From Psococerastis gibbosa (lineage: Eukaryota > Arthropoda > Insecta > Psocodea > Psocidae), in assembly GCA_963971405.1 (NCBI GenBank), contig OZ020487.1:20135371-20199370 (forward strand): a stretch of 64,000 nucleotides of DNA, given 5' to 3'. The notes below the pieces were generated by a model that was given only the letters and a program-made list of their open reading frames with translations, was not told where the DNA came from and searched no databases. The position numbers were made by a program, and so were the translations under genes. Shown here in pieces: positions 13,601 to 25,485 of the stretch. Positions within the stretch are counted from its first letter, which is position 1. Each line of letters begins with the position of its first letter.

Positions 13601-15486
13601 AATGAATTTTTTTAGCAACATTTAAACCGATAAACACGCAGGAGCAATTGCTCAATGTCAAGTACAATGCATTGAGCCAAAATAAGCAAAATTAAGACAC
13701 CTATATCTTTTAAAAACCTTTAAAAAAATAAAATAAGTAAATAGCTATTTTTCGTATTCTTGTCGAATGAATTTTTTTTAGCTACATTTACACCGATGAA
13801 CACGCAGGAGCAATTGCTCAATGTTAAGTACAATACAATGAGCCAAAATAAGCCAAATTAAGACACCCGTGTCATATCAAGACCTTAAAAAAAAATAAAA
13901 TAAGTATATAGCTATTTTTCTTATTCTTTTCGAATGAATTTTTTGTAGCTACATTTACACCGACGAACACGCAGGAGCAAGTGGCCAATGTTTAGTACAA
14001 TACAATGAGCCTAAATAAGCAAAATTAAGACACCTATATCTTTATAAGACCTTTAAAAAAAATAAAATAAGTAAATAGCTATTTTTCTTATTCTTGTCGA
14101 ATGAATTTTTTTTAGCTACATTTAAACCGATGAACACAAAAGAACAATTTCTCCATGTTAAGTACAATACATTGAGCCAAAATAAGCAAAATTAAGACAC
14201 CTTTATCTTTTTGAAACCTTTAAAAAAAATAAAATAAGTAAATAGCTATTTTTCTTATTCTTGTCGAATGAATTTTTTTTAGCTACATTTACACCGATGA
14301 ACACGCAGGAGCAATTGCTCAATGTTAAGTACAATACAATGAGCCAAAATAAGCAAAATTAAGACACCTATATCTTTTTAAAACCTTTAAAAAAAATAAA
14401 ATAAGTAAATAGCTATTTTTCTTATTCTTGTCGAATGAATTTTTTTTAGCCACATTTACACCGATGAACACGCATGAACAATTGCTCAATGTTAAGTTCA
14501 ATACAATGAGCCAAAATAAGCAAAATTAAGACACCGTTATCATATCAAGACCTATAAAAAAAAAAATAAGTAAATAGCTATTTTTTTTATTCTTGTCGAA
14601 TGAATTTTTTTAGCAACATTTAAACCGATAAACACGCAGGAGCAATTGCTCAATGTCAAGTACAATGCAATGAGCCAAAATAAGCAAAATTAAGGCACCT
14701 ATATCTTTTAATAACCTTTAAAAAAATAAAATAAGTAAATAGCTATTTTTCCTATTCTTGTCGAATGAATTTTTTTTAGCTACATTTACACCGATGAACA
14801 CTCAGGAGCAATTGCTCAATGTTAAGTACAATACAATGAGCCAAAATAAGCCAAATTAAGACACTCATATCATATCAAGACCTTGAAAAAAAAAAAATAA
14901 GTAAATAGCTGTTTTTCGTATTCTTGTCGAATGAATTTTTTGTAGCTACATTTACACCGATGAACACGCTGGAGCAATTGCCTAATGTTAGATACAGTAC
15001 AATGAGCCAAAATAAGCAAAATTAAGACACCTATATCTTTTTAAAACCTTTAAAAAAAATAAAATAAGTAAATAGCTATTTTTCTTATTCTTGTCGAATG
15101 AATTTTTTTTAGCCACATTTACACCGATGAACACGCAGGAACAATTGCTCAATGTTAAGTACAATACATTGAGCCAAAATAAGCAAAATTAAGACACCTA
15201 TATCTTTTTAAAACCTTTAAAAAAAATAAAATAAGTAAATAGCTATTTTTCGTATTCTTGACGAATGAATTTTTTGTAGCTACATTTACACCGATGAACA
15301 CGCTGGAGCAATTGCCTAATGTTAGATACAGTACAATGAGCCAAAATAAGCAAAATTAAGACACCTATATCTTTTTAAAACCTTTAAAAAAAATAAAATA
15401 AGTAAATAGCTATTTTTCTTATTCTTGTCGAATGAATTTTTTTTAGCCACATTTACACCGATGAACACGCATGAACAATTGCTTAA
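7661..15486 (+). repeat. Domain A HOR copy 2 (47 monomers, 7,826 bp)
   Basis: This is the second tandem copy of the long unit. The marker CCGTTATCAT falls at 7705, 9702, 10534, 12535, 13532, 14534 and 15531, giving blocks of 12, 5, 12, 6, 6 and 6 monomers. The offset to copy 1 is 7,660 up to about 11,930 and 7,826 afterwards, because one extra monomer (about 11,936-12,101) is present here. It is more likely the full-length unit, although gain here and loss in copy 1 cannot be told apart from two copies. The A-tract after ACCTAT is unusually long near 7,726. Confidence 0.9.
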
Positions 15487-18400
15487 TGTTAAGTTCAATA
15501 CAATGAGCCAAAATAAGCAAAATTAAGACACCGTTATCATATCAAGACCTATAAAAAAAAAAAAAATAAGTAAATAGCTATTTTTTTTATTCTTGTCGAA
15601 TGAATTTTTTTAGCAACATTTAAACCGATAAACACGCAGGAGCAATTGCTCAATGTCAAGTACAATGCATTGAGCCAAAATAAGCAAAATTAAGACACCT
15701 ATATCTTTTAAAAACCTTTAAAAAAATAAAATAAGTAAATAGCTATTTTTCGTATTCTTGTCGAATGAATTTTTTTTAGCTACATTTACACCGATGAACA
15801 CGCAGGAGCAATTGCTCAATGTTAAGTACAATACAATGAGCCAAAATAAGCCAAATTAAGACACCCGTGTCATATCAAGACCTTAAAAAAAAATAAAATA
15901 AGTATATAGCTATTTTTCTTATTCTTTTCGAATGAATTTTTTGTAGCTACATTTACACCGACGAACACGCAGGAGCAAGTGGCCAATGTTTAGTACAATA
16001 CAATGAGCCTAAATAAGCAAAATTAAGACACCTATATCTTTATAAGACCTTTAAAAAAAATAAAATAAGTAAATAGCTATTTTTCTTATTCTTGTCGAAT
16101 GAATTTTTTTTAGCTACATTTAAACCGATGAACACAAAAGAACAATTTCTCCATGTTAAGTACAATACATTGAGCCAAAATAAGCAAAATTAAGACACCT
16201 TTATCTTTTTGAAACCTTTAAAAAAAATAAAATAAGTAAATAGCTATTTTTCTTATTCTTGTCGAATGAATTTTTTTTAGCTACATTTACACCGATGAAC
16301 ACGCAGGAGCAATTGCTCAATGTTAAGTACAATACAATGAGCCAAAATAAGCAAAATTAAGACACCTATATCTTTTTAAAACCTTTAAAAAAAATAAAAT
16401 AAGTAAATAGCTATTTTTCATATTCTTGTCGAATGAATTTTTTTTAGCTACATTTACACCGATGAACACGCAGGAGCAATTGCTCAATGTTAAGTACAAT
16501 ACAGTGAGCCAAAATAAGCAAACTTAAGACACTCATATCATATCAAGACCTTTAAAAAAAAAATAAGTATACAGCTATTTTTCGTATTCTTGCCGAATGA
16601 ATTTTTTGTAGCTACATTTACACCGATGAACACGCTGGAGCAATTGCCTAATGTTAGATACAGTACAATGAGCCAAAATAAGCAAAATTAAGACACCTAT
16701 ATCTTTTTAAAACCTTTAAAAAAAATAAAATAAGTATATAGCTATTTTTCTTATTCTTGTCGAATGAAATTTTTTTAGCTACATTTACACCGATCAACAC
16801 GCAGGAGCAATTGCTCAATGTTAAGTACAATACAATGAGCCAAAATAAGCAAAATTAAGACACTCATATCATATTAAGACCTTTAAAAAAAAAAAATAAG
16901 TATATAGCTATTTTTCGTATTCTTGTCGAATGAATTTTTTGTAGCTACATTTACACCGATGAACACGCTGGAGCAATTGCCTAATGTTAGATACAGTACA
17001 ATGAGCCAAAATAAGCAAAATTAAGACACCTATATCTTTTAAAAACCTTTAAAAAAAATAAAATAAGTAATTAGCTATTTTTCGTATTCTTGCCGTATGA
17101 ATTTTTTTAAGCTACATTTACACCGATGAACACGCAGGAGCAATTGCTCAATGTTAAGTACAATACATTGAGCCAAAATAAGCAAAATAAAGACACCTAT
17201 ATCTTTTTAAAACCTTTAAAAAAAATAAAATAAGTAAATAGCTATTTTTCTTATTCATGTCGAATGAATTTTTTTTAGCTACATTTACACCGATGAACAC
17301 GCAGGAGCAATTGCTCAATGTTAAGTACAATACAATGAGCCAAAATAAGCAAAATTAAGACACTCATATCATATCAAGACCTTTAAAAAAAAAAATAAGT
17401 ATATAGCTATTTTTCGTATTCTTGTCGAATGAATTTTTTTTAGCCACATTTACACCGATGAACACGCATGAACAATTGCTTAATGTTAAGTTCAATACAA
17501 TGAGCCAAAATAAGCAAAATTAAGACACCGTTATCATATCAAGACCTATAAAAAAAAATAAAATAAGTAAATAGCTATTTTTTTTATTCTTGTCGAATGA
17601 ATTTTTTTAGCAACATTTAAACCGATAAAAACGCAGGAGCAATTGCTCAATGTTAAGTACAATACAATGAGCCAAAATAAGCCAAATTAAGACACTCATA
17701 TCATATCAAGACCTTGAAAAAAAAAAATAAGTAAATAGCTATTTTTCGTATTCTTGTCGAATGAATTTTTTGTAGCTACATTTACACCGATGAACACGCT
17801 GGAGCAATTGCCAAATGTTAGATACAGTACAATGAGCCAAAATAAGCAAAATTAAGACACCTATATCTTTTTAAAACCTTTAAAAAAAATAAAATAAGTA
17901 AATAGCTATTTTTCTTATTCTTGTCGAATGAATTTTTTTTAGCCACATTTACACCGATGAACACGCAGGAACAATTGCTCAATGTTAAGTACAATACATT
18001 GAGCCAAAATAAGCAAAATTAAGACACCTATATCTTTTTAAAACCTTTAAAAAAAATAAAATAAGTAAATAGCTATTTTTCGTATTCTTGACGAATGAAT
18101 TTTTTGTAGCTACATTTACACCGATGAACACGCTGGAGCAATTGCCTAATGTTAGATACAGTACAATGAGCCAAAATAAGCAAAATTAAGACACCTATAT
18201 CTTTTTAAAACCTTTAAAAAAAATAAAATAAGCAAATAGCTATTTTTCTTATTCTTGTCGAATGAATTTTTTTTAGCCACATTTACACCGATGAACACGC
18301 ATGAACAATTGCTTAATGTTAAGTTCAATACAATGAGCCAAAATAAGCAAAATTAAGACACCGTTATCATATCAAGACCTATAAAAAAAAATAAAATAAG

Positions 18401-18929
18401 TAAATAGCTATTTTTTTTATTCTTGTCGAATGAATTTTTTTAGCAACATTTAAACCGATAAACACGCAGGAGCAATTGCTCAATGTCACGTACAATGCAT
18501 TGAGCCACAATAAGCAAAATTAAGACACCTATATCTTTATAAGACCTTTAAAAAAAATAAAATAAGTAAATAGCTATTTTTCTTATTCTTGTCGAATGAA
18601 TTTTTTTTAGCTACATTTACACCTATGAACACAAAAGAACAATTTCTCCATGTTAAGTACAATACATTGAGCCAAAATAAGCAAAATTAAGACACCTATT
18701 TCTTTTTAAAACCTTTAAAAAAATAAAATAAGTAAATAGCTATTTTTCTGATTCCTGTCGAACGAATTTTTTTTAGCTACATTTACACCGATGAACACGC
18801 AGGAGCAATTGCTCAATGTTAAGTACAATACAATGAGCCAAAATAAGCCAAATTAAGACACCCGTGTCATATCAAGACCTTTAAAAAAAATAAAATATCT
18901 ATTTAGCTATTTTTCGTATTCTTGTCGAA
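15487..18929 (+). repeat. Domain A HOR copy 3, partial and rearranged
   Basis: The third copy follows copy 2 in register, with CCGTTATCAT at 15531, 17528 and 18361 matching the first two blocks of the unit (12 and 5 monomers). At about 18,505 it jumps from the monomer after CAATGTCACG directly to the CTATATCTTTATAAGACC monomer, skipping two monomers that are present in copies 1 and 2. It continues through the GAACAATTTCTCCATG, CTGATTCCTGTCGAACG and AAATATCTATTTAGC monomers and then departs from the A pattern near 18,930, where GAATTTTTTGTAGC replaces GAATTTTTTTAAGC. This is the A/B transition; it happens within full-length monomers and without foreign sequence. Confidence 0.82.
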
Positions 18930-20979
18930 TGAATTTTTTGTAGCTACATTTACACCGATGAACACGCAGGAGCAAGTGGTTAATGTTAAGTACAATACAA
19001 TGAGCCTAAATAAGCAAAATTAAGACACCCTAGTCATATCAAGACCTTTAAAAAAAATAATATAAGTAATTAGCTATTTTTCTTATTCTTGTCGAATGAA
19101 TTTTTTTTAGCTACATTTACACCGATGAACACGCAGGAACAATTGCTCAATGTTAAGTAAAATACAATGAGCCAAAATAAGCAAAATTAAGACACTCATA
19201 TCATATCAAGACCTTTAAAAAAAAAAATAAGTATATAGCTATTTTTCGTATTCTTGTCGAATGAATTTTTTGTAGCTACATTTACTCCGATGAACACGCT
19301 GGAGCAATTGCCTGATGTTAGATACAGTACAGTGAGCCAAAATAAGCAATATTAAGACACCCATATCTTTTCAAGACCTTTAAAAAAAATTAAATAAGTA
19401 AATAGCTATTTTTCTTATTCTTGTCGAATGAATTTTTTTTAGCTACATTTACACCGACGAACACGCAGGAACAATTGCTCATTGTTAAGTACAATGCATT
19501 GAACCAAAATAAGCAAAATTAAGGCACCTATATCTTTTTAAAACCTTTAAAAAAATAAAATAAGTAAATAGCTATTTTTCTTATTCTTGTCGAATGAACT
19601 TTTTTTTAGCAACATTTAAACCGATGAACACGCAGGAGCAATTGTTTAATATCAAGTACGATACAATGAGCCAAAATAAGCAAAATTAAGACACCTATAT
19701 CTTTTTAAAACCTTTAAAAAAATAAAATAAGTAAATAGCTATTTTTCTTATTCTTGTCGAATGAATTTTTTTTAGCTACATTTACACCGACGAACACGCA
19801 GGAGCAATTTCTCAATGTTAATTACAATACAATGAGCCAAAATAAGCCAAATTAAGACACCCGTGTCATATCAACACCTTTAAAAAAAATAAAATAAGTA
19901 TATAGCTAATTTTCTTATTCTTGTCGAATGAATTTTTTTTAGCTACATTTACACCGATGAACACGCAGGAGCAATTGCTCAATGTTAAGTACAATACAAT
20001 GAGCCAAAATAAGCAAAATTTAGACACCCTCATCATATCAAGACCTTTAAAAAAAATAATATAAGTAAATAGCTATTTTTTTTATTCTTGTCGTATGAAT
20101 TTTTTTTAGCAACATTTAAACCGATGAACACGCAGGAGCAATTGCTCAATGTCAGGTACAATACAATGAGCCAAAATAAGCAAAATTAAGACACCTATAT
20201 CTTTTTAAAACCTTTAAAAAAATAAAATAAGTAAATAGCTATTTTTCTTATTCTTGTCGAATGAATTTTTCTAGCTACATTTACACCGATGAACACGCAG
20301 GAGCAATTGCTCAATGTTAATTACAATACAATGAGCCACAATAAGCCAAATTAAGACACCCGTTTCATATCAAGACCTTTAAAAAAAATAAAATAAGTAT
20401 ATAGCTATTTTTCGTATTCTTGTCGAATGAATTTTTTGTAGCTACATTTACACCGATGAACACGCAGGAGCAAGTGATCAATGTTAAGTACAATACAGTG
20501 AGCCTAAATAAGCAAAATTAAGACACCTATATCTTTTTAGGACCCTTAAAAAAAATAAAATAAGTAAATAGCTATTTTTCGTATTCTTGCCGTATGAATT
20601 TTTTTAAGCTACATTTACACCGACGAACACGCAGGAGCAATTGCTCAATATTAAATACAATACATTGAGCCAAAATAAGCAAAATTAAGACACCTATATC
20701 TTTAAAAGACCTTTAAAAAAAAAAAAGAAGTATATAGCTATTTTTCTTATTCTTGTCGAATGAATTTTTTTTAGCTACATTTACACCGATGAACACGCAG
20801 GAACAATTGCTCAATGTTAAGTACAATACATTGAGCCAAAATAAGCAAAATTAAGGCACCTATATCTTTTTAAAACCTTTAAAAAAAATAAAATAAGTAA
20901 ATAGCTATTTTTCGTATTCTTGTCGAATGAATTTTTTGTAGCTACATTTACACCGATGAACACGCAGGAGCAAGTGGTC
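18815..20979 (+). repeat. Domain B 13-monomer HOR, copy 1 (2,165 bp)
   Basis: The marker GCAAGTGGTTAATG and the following CCTAGTCATATC monomer occur near 18,971 and again near 21,136, an offset of 2,165 bp or 13 monomers. Other monomers in the same order are TTTACTCCGATG with GCCTGATG, AATTGTTTAATATC, ATTTCTCAATGTTAATTAC, CACAATAAGCC, TTTTTAGGACCCTT and GAAGTATATAGC. Its first monomer (AAATATCTATTTAGC) also occurs in domain A, so A and B share monomer types at their contact. Edges are approximate. Confidence 0.82.
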
Positions 20980-23010
20980 GATGTTAAGTACAATACAATG
21001 AGCCAAAATAAGCCAAATTAAGACACCCGTGTCATATCAAGACCTTTAAAAAAAATAAAATATCTATTTAGCTATTTTTCGTATTCTTGTCGAATGAATT
21101 TTTTGTAGCTACATTTACACCGATGAACACGCAGGAGCAAGTGGTTAATGTTAAGTACAATACAATGAGCCTAAATAAGCAAAATTAAGACACCCTAGTC
21201 ATATCAAGACCTTTAAAAAAAATAATATAAGTAATTAGCTATTTTTCTTATTCTTGTCGAATGAATTTTTTTTAGCTACATTTACACCGATGAACACGCA
21301 GGAACAATTGCTCAATGTTAAGTAAAATACAATGAGCCAAAATAAGCAAAATTAAGACACTCATATCATATCAAGACCTTTAAAAAAAAAAATAAGTATA
21401 TAGCTATTTTTCGTATTCTTGTCGAATGAATTTTTTGTAGCTACATTTACTCCGATGAACACGCTGGAGCAATTGCCTGATGTTAGATACAGTACAGTGA
21501 GCCAAAATAAGCAATATTAAGACACCCATATCTTTTCAAGACCTTTAAAAAAAATTAAATAAGTAAATAGCTATTTTTCTTATTCTTGTCGAATGAATTT
21601 TTTTTAGCTACATTTACACCGACGAACACGCAGGAACAATTGCTCAATGTTAAGTACAATGCATTGAACCAAAATAAGCAAAATTAAGGCACCTATATCT
21701 TTTTAAAACCTTTAAAAAAATAAAATAAGTAAATAGCTATTTTTCTTATTCTTGTCGAATGAACTTTTTTTTAGCAACATTTAAACCGATGAACACGCAG
21801 GAGCAATTGTTTAATATCAAGTACGATACAATGAGCCAAAATAAGCAAAATTAAGACACCTATATCTTTTTAAAACCTTTAAAAAAATAAAATAAGTAAA
21901 TAGCTATTTTTCTTATTCTTGTCGAATGAATTTTTTTTAGCTACATTTACACGGACGAACACGCAGGAGCAATTTCTCAATGTTAATTACAATAGAATGA
22001 GCCAAAATAAGCCAAATTAAGACACCCGTGTCATATCAACACCTTTAAAAAAAATAAAATAAGTATATAGCTAATTTTCTTATTCTTGTCGAATGAATTT
22101 TTTTTAGCTACATTTACACCGATGAACACGCAGAAGCAATTGCTCAATGTTAAGTACAATACAATGAGCCAAAATAAGCAAAATTTAGACACCCTTATCA
22201 TATCAAGACCTTTAAAAAAAATAATATAAGTAAATAGCTATTTTTTTTATTCTTGTCGAATGAATTTTTTTTAGCAACATTTAAACCGATGAACACGCAG
22301 GAGCAATTGCTCAATGTCAGGTACAATACAATGAGCCAAAATAAGCAAAATTAAGACACCTATATCTTTTTAAAACCTTTAAAAAAATAAAATAAGTAAA
22401 TAGCTATTTTTCTTATTCTTGTCGAATGAATTTTTCTAGCTACATTTACACCGATGAACACGCAGGAGCAATTGCTCAATGTTAATTACAATACAATGAG
22501 CCACAATAAGCCAAATTAAGACACCCGTTTCATATCAAGACCTTTAAAAAAAATAAAATAAGTATATAGCTATTTTTCGTATTCTTGTCGAATGAATTTT
22601 TTGTAGCTACATTTACACCGATGAACACGCAGGAGCAAGTGATCAATGTTAAGTACAATACAGTGAGCCTAAATAAGCAAAATTAAGACACCTATATCTT
22701 TTTAGGACCCTTAAAAAAAATAAAATAAGTAAATAGCTATTTTTCGTATTCTTGCCGTATGAATTTTTTTAAGCTACATTTACACCGACGAACACGCAGG
22801 AGCAATTGCTCAATATTAAATACAATACATTGAGCCAAAATAAGCAAAATTAAGACACCTATATCTTTAAAAGACCTTTAAAAAAAAAAAAGAAGTATAT
22901 AGCTATTTTTCTTATTCTTGTCGAATGAATTTTTTTTAGCTACATTTACACCGATGAACACGCAGGAACAATTGCTCAATGTTAAGTACAATACATTGAG
23001 CAAAAATAAG
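20980..23010 (+). repeat. Domain B 13-monomer HOR, copy 2 (end incomplete)
   Basis: This is a tandem copy of the preceding 13-monomer unit at a 2,165-bp offset, with the same order of diagnostic monomers and only scattered substitutions (for example ACACGGACGAAC near 21,950 and CAGAAGC near 22,130). It departs near 23,000: the expected AAGGCACC monomer is replaced by one reading GAGCAAAAATAAG and AAGACACC. The last part of a unit is therefore missing or overwritten. Confidence 0.8.
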
Positions 23011-25485
23011 CAAAATTAAGACACCTATATCTTTTTAAGACCTTTAAAAAAAATAAAATAGGTAAATAGCTATTTTTCTTATTCTTGTCGAATGAATTTT
23101 TTTTAGCTACATTTACACCGATGAACACGCAGGAACAATTGCTCAATGTTAAGTACAATACAATGAGCCAAAATAAGCCAAATTAAGACACCCGTGTCAT
23201 ATCAAGACCTTTAAAAAAAATAAAATAAGTATATAGCTATTTTTCTTATTCTTGTCGAATGAATTTTTTTTAGCTACATTTACACCGATGAACCCGCACG
23301 AACAATTGCTCAATGTTAAGTACAATACAATGAGCCAAAATAAGCCAAATTAAGACATTAAGACACCCGTGTCATATCAAGACCTTTAAAAAATAAAATA
23401 AGTATATAGCTATTTTTCTTATTCTTGTCGAATGAATTTTTTTTAGCTACATTTAAACCGATGAACACGCAGGAGCAATTGCTCAATGTCAAGTACAATA
23501 CAATGAGCCAAAATAAGCAAAATTAAGACACCTATATCTTTTTAAGACCTTTAAAAAAAATAAAATAAGTAAATAGCTTTTTTTCTTATTCTTGTCGAAT
23601 GAATTTTTTTTAGCTACATTTACACCGATGAACACGCAGGAGCAATTGCTCAATGTTAAGTACAATACATTGAGCCAAAATAAGCAAAATAAAGACACCT
23701 ATATCTTTTTAAGACCTTTAAAAAAAATAAAATAAGTAAATAGCTATTTTTCTTATTCTTGTCGAATGAATTTTTTTTAGCTACATTTACACCGATGAAC
23801 AATCAGGAGCAATTGCTCAATGTTAAGTTCAATACAATGAGCCAAAATAAGCAAAATTAAGACACCTTTATCATATCAAGACCTTTAAAAAAAATAAAAT
23901 AAGTAAATAGCTATTTTTTTTATTCTTGTCGAATGAATTTTTTTTAGCAACATTTCAAACCGATGAACACGCAGGAGCAATCGCTCAATGTCAAGTACAA
24001 TACAATGAGCCAAAAAAAGCAAAATTAAGACACCTATATCTTTTTAAAACCTTTAAAAAAATAAAATAAGTAAATAGCTATTTTTCTTATTCTTGTCGAA
24101 TGAATTTTTTTTAGCTACATTTACACCGATGAACACGCAGGAGCAATTGCTCAATGTTACTACAATACAATGAGCCAAAATAAGCCTAATTAAGACACCC
24201 GTGTCATATCAAGACCTTTAAAAAAAATAAAATAAGTATATAGCTATTTTTCGTATTCTTGTCGAATGAATTTTTTGTAGCTAAATTTACACCGATGAAC
24301 ACGCAGGAGCAATTGCTCAATGTTAAGTACAATACAATGAGCCACAAAAAGCAAAATTAAGACACCCTTATGATATCAAGACCTTTAAAAAAAATTAAAT
24401 AAGTAAATAGCTATTTTTTTTATTCTTGTCGAATGAATTTTTTTTAGCATTATTTAAACCGATGAACACGCAGGAGCAATTGCTCAATGTCAAGTACAAT
24501 ACAATGAGCCAAAATAAGCAAAATTAAGACACCTATATCTTTTTAAAACCTTTAAAAAAATAAAATAAGTAAATAGCTATTTTTCTTATTCTTGTCGAAT
24601 GAATTTTTTTTAGCCACATTTACACCGATGAACACGCAGGAGCAAGTGGCCAATGTTAAGTATAATACAATGAGCCTAAATAAGCAAAATTAAGACACCT
24701 ATATCTTTTTAAGACCTTTAAAGAAAATAAAATAAGTAAATAGCTATTTTTCTTATTCTTGTCGAATGAATTTTTTATAGCTACATTTACACCGGCGAAC
24801 ACGCAGGAGGAAGTGGCCAATGTTATGTACAATACAATGAGCCTAAATAAGCAAAATTAAGACACCTATATCTTTTTAAGACCTTTAAAAAAATAAAATA
24901 AGTAAATAGCTATTTTTCTTATTCTTATCGAATGAATTTTTTTTAGCAACATTTAAACCGATGAACACGCAGGAGCAATTGTTTAATATGAAGTACGATA
25001 CAATGAGCCAAAATAAGCAAAATTAAGACACCTATATCCTTTTAAAACCTTTAAAAAAATAAAATAAGTAAATAGCTATTTTTCTTATTCTTGTCGAATG
25101 AATTTTTTTTAGCTACATTTACAACGATGAACACGCAGAAGCAATGGCTCAATGTTAATTACAATACAATGAGCCAAAATAAGCCAAATTAAGACACCCG
25201 TGTCATATCAAGACCTTTAAAAAAAATAAAATAAGTATATAGCTAATTTTCTTATTCTTGTCGAATGAATTTTTTTTAGCTACATTTACACCGATGAACA
25301 CGCAGGAGCAATTGCTCAATGTTAAGTACAATACAATGAGCCAAAATAAGCAAAATTGAGACACCCTTATCATATCAAGACCTTTAAAAAAAATAATATA
25401 AGTAAATAGCTATTTTTTTTATTCTTGTCGAATGAATTTTTTTTAGCAACATTTAAACCGATGAACACGCAGGAGCAATTGCTCA
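23011..25485 (+). repeat. Domain B bridge of mixed monomers without clear HOR
   Basis: This stretch of about 15 monomers does not repeat as a block elsewhere in the window as far as I can see. Individual monomers resemble types in A and B, such as CCCGTGTC, AAGTGGCC, AATTGTTTAATAT and CTTATC. It includes an 8-bp microduplication at 23,349-23,364 and some one-off variants (CATTTCAAACC near 23,953, CAATGTTACTAC near 24,153, GGAGGAAGTGG near 24,807). The lack of higher-order order suggests older or less homogenised sequence between the two 13-mer regions. Confidence 0.6.
23349..23364 (+). repeat. 8-bp tandem microduplication (ATTAAGAC x2)
   Basis: The normal AAATTAAGACACCCG reads here with ATTAAGAC twice in a row, at 23,349-23,356 and 23,357-23,364. 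I saw this insertion in no other monomer, so it is a private mutation that marks this exact copy. Confidence 0.85.
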
